A program made the position numbers and the translations under genes. From Phyllostachys edulis (Eukaryota > Streptophyta > Magnoliopsida > Poales > Poaceae): a stretch of DNA of 64,000 nucleotides. The notes below the pieces were generated by a model that was not told the DNA's origin, made no database searches, and worked only from the letters and a program-made list of their open reading frames with translations. The DNA lies in NCBI GenBank assembly GCA_036346405.1, contig CM070561.1:30908215-30972214 (forward strand), in the 5' to 3' direction. Shown here piece by piece: positions 62,001-64,000 of this stretch (position 1 is its first letter; each line of letters starts with the position of its first letter).

Positions 62001-63567
62001 TAAGGAGGCTTCAAACTTCACTGAGATACCACTAGGGCTGGTCAAAAAGATGCTTCTCCTACTACAGTCCAACATTGCATGGTGGTCTGCAAGCAATCTA
62101 TACCCAAGATCACATCTAGGGACTTGGTATCCAACAGAATAAGGTTGGCCAAGAATTCTACTCCCTTTATGACCAACTTAACTTGCGGATAACCCTGGTT
62201 TGTGCTTAACTCCGAACCGGGGGATTGAACCAGCAAGGTAGACTTAAGAGCAACCACCTTAAACTGGTGCTTAACAACAAAACTCCGAGAAATGAACGAA
62301 TAAGAAGCTCCGGAATCAAATAAAACCGCAGCTGGTACTGAATTTACTAGGAACATACCTAGTACAACATCTGGGGAGGTCTGGGCTTCTTCCACTGCAA
62401 CATGGTTCACACGGCCTCTTCCAAAAGATTGAGAAGTCTTAGCTTGGGGAGGTCCAGCAGCTGCTTGAGGGGTCCTGACAGGGGGAGGTCCTGAAGTGGA
62501 GGTCCCTACGGCTTGGCCAGTCTTCTGTGGGCATTGGTTAGCAAAATGCCCCAACTGATGGCACTTGAAACAAGTGATTCCCGCTGCTGAGGAGGTCTTG
62601 GAGAGCTGATTGCTGCTGCTAGCAATGCGACGTTGACTTGGGGCTGCTGCTCGGGAGGCCTTGGCAAAGGTCCTGGGAGGTCCAGGAGGTGCTTGGCGCC
62701 TAAATTGGTGCTGCACAAAGGTCTTGGTACGCTTGGGAGGCCCTTGTTGAGCACTGGAGGGTGGCACCTTTCTCTTGAAAGACTCTGAGAGCTCTCTGCG
62801 AGACTCTTCAATAAGCAAAGCTTTATTCACCATGTGCTGAAAATCAGGATAGTTGTTGCCAACAACTTGAACTTTCAAACTAGGATGTAGACCTCGCTTA
62901 AAGCGCTTTTGGCGTGCTTCGTCAGTGGCAACATCTTCGCGGGCATAGCGTGACAACTGAGTGAATTTAGTGAGGTACTCACTCACAGTCATGCTGCCCT
63001 GCTTAAGGTCTCGAAATTCATTTTTCTTCATCTTAACTTTGCCATCAGGGAAATGGGAATGACGAAAAGCTGCAGAAATTCTGCCCAAGTGATCCTTTGG
63101 GAGTCCACATGAGAGGCGCAGAATGTGTCCCACCATTCGGCTGCAGCACCTTCCAACAGATGTGATGCAAACAAGACTTTCTCCCTGTCTTCACAGTGGG
63201 CAATTTCAAGCTTCTTCTCAGTTGATCTTAACCAATCATCTGCATCAAGTGGTTCAGGGAAGCTTGAAAAGGTGGCTGGGCGAGTCTTCATGAACTCAGT
63301 TAGTCTTGATTGAGGATGAACAGAAGGTGGAGGAGGCACAAGCTTTGCTTGGTTTACGACTCATCATAGCAAGCAAAGCATTGGTGGTCGACTTTCTTTG
63401 GGCCATCATTTGATTCATGTTTTGCATCATGGAACTCATCATTTGTGCTTGGGCTACCATAAACTGCCCAAAACACAGGTCTCGACAACGCCCTTTGGAG
63501 GAGGAGGTGGTGGAGGCAGCTGCTCTAAAGGATCATTCTGACTTGATGATTGCCGAGTTTGAACCAT
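59051..63567 (-). pseudogene. gag-pol of the minus-strand chromovirus
   Basis: gag starts MVQTRQSSSQNDP at 63567; frame shifts near 63470, 63345 and 63070 break its N-terminal half. The zinc knuckle CFKCHQLGHFANQC (62531-62572) is complete and the protease has LFDSGASYSF. A shift near 62094 leads into a long open frame (62096-59682) with reverse transcriptase (FIDD at 61374-61385), RNase H, integrase zinc-binding CDTCQKVKAVHQ and catalytic core (DFITGLP, VSDRGSQF, TAYHPQTDGQTERVNQ). A stop at 59679 and a shift near 59320 follow. The chromodomain (CKVQWSNHTAAEATWERE) closes the protein at 59051. Better preserved than the other two pols here. Confidence 0.93.
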
Positions 63568-64000
63568 TTGCACAAAGCTCTTAGGTTTAACAGCTAAGAA
63601 GGAAAGCATAAAAGATAAGAGGGAATAGCACAAAGATAAGTTAGAGCAAAGGGAAGAAAGATAGATTAACCTATTAGGGGTGACTTGGTTAAACCCGAAA
63701 AGCCAAAAAGGCCAGAAGACCAAAAAGAGGCAATAAAACCACAACCAGAGGTCCTAATGACCAAGCTAAGCGAGACTTAGACTAAAAGGGTCACTATCAA
63801 CCTAAGCTTACAAAGTCGGCCCTTTGGAGGTTATAGAGGCAAGGAGATCAAGTTAAACTTGAAAACAAAGTTCTAGAGGAGGTAAGATCATCGAACTAAA
63901 GAAAAGATAAGAAGAGATTAAGACAAGGTAAGAACAGCCTAGAATCAGAACAAGGAAAGAACCACTAAACAAGTTTTAAAGTTTGTTTGATTTAGAAAAT
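63568..64000 (-). other. Leader of the minus-strand chromovirus
   Basis: A-rich untranslated leader upstream of gag. The primer site and 5' LTR are not reached. Confidence 0.6.

Larger units (their letters stand above)
54925..64000 (-). mobile_element. Minus-strand chromovirus (Tekay-like), 3' portion
   Basis: From the right edge on the minus strand: leader, gag (start 63567), protease, reverse transcriptase, RNase H, integrase, chromodomain, polypurine-like tract and 3' LTR (59008 to 54925). Left flank ATAGC (54920-54924) is the predicted target duplication; the 5' LTR lies beyond 64000. It inserted into the leader of another chromovirus. A stop and several frameshifts show it is inactive. 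Confidence 0.92.

Overview
This is transposon-dense DNA from a large plant genome, almost certainly a grass. It holds Ty3/gypsy chromoviruses with LTRs of 3-5 kb primed by initiator-tRNA-Met, Tat-type and SIRE-type LTR pieces, three CACTA (En/Spm) elements, a hAT element and fold-back elements. Coding sequence in the grass style is GC-rich in captured exons and AT-rich in introns. I see no intact host gene, apart from one doubtful 71-codon ORF (14989-15204), and no tRNA, rRNA or CRISPR.

Layout. 1-2529: 5' end of a minus-strand Tat-like LTR element with three different tandem repeats, inserted in a decayed gypsy integrase (2530-2980). 2985-4032: 3' end of a SIRE-type copia element. 4033-14668: degenerate CACTA material in + order: TNP2 transposase, a fold-back hairpin, TNP1-like gene split by a single 2.5-kb LTR (7368-9883), then the distal gene with its C48 (ULP1-like) protease. 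An inner CACTA right end (12218) lies inside an outer one (14668). 14669-16708: small ORF, a hAT-like end, an inverted arm and a small hairpin element.

16709-31736: a complete 15-kb Tekay-like chromovirus with 4.9-kb LTRs, target duplication TGCAC, and one long gag-pol frame broken by six stops. It is flanked by inverted copies of one sequence. 32214-42118: an LTR-like sequence holding a 2.4-kb solo LTR (33701-39993, duplication GTCAG), which holds a CACTA element (33893-37791, duplication GGT). That CACTA carries a captured 40S ribosomal protein S13 gene with promoter and introns, whose fourth exon holds a hAT element (34994-36075, 8-bp duplication).

42445-46905: another complete CACTA (duplication TGT), sitting exactly on the first three bases of an LTR. 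46906-53900: a rearranged minus-strand chromovirus with an inverted LTR head, lacking integrase. 53901-54924: the tail of a third chromovirus LTR with its primer site. 54925-64000: a minus-strand chromovirus (4.1-kb LTR, gag to chromodomain) running off the window.

The parts do not form a pathway; they record successive nested insertions. The best observations are the ribosomal-protein capture with its nested hAT, two short motifs conserved at similar places in otherwise diverged chromovirus LTRs, and rearrangement junctions at 47373 and 4033.
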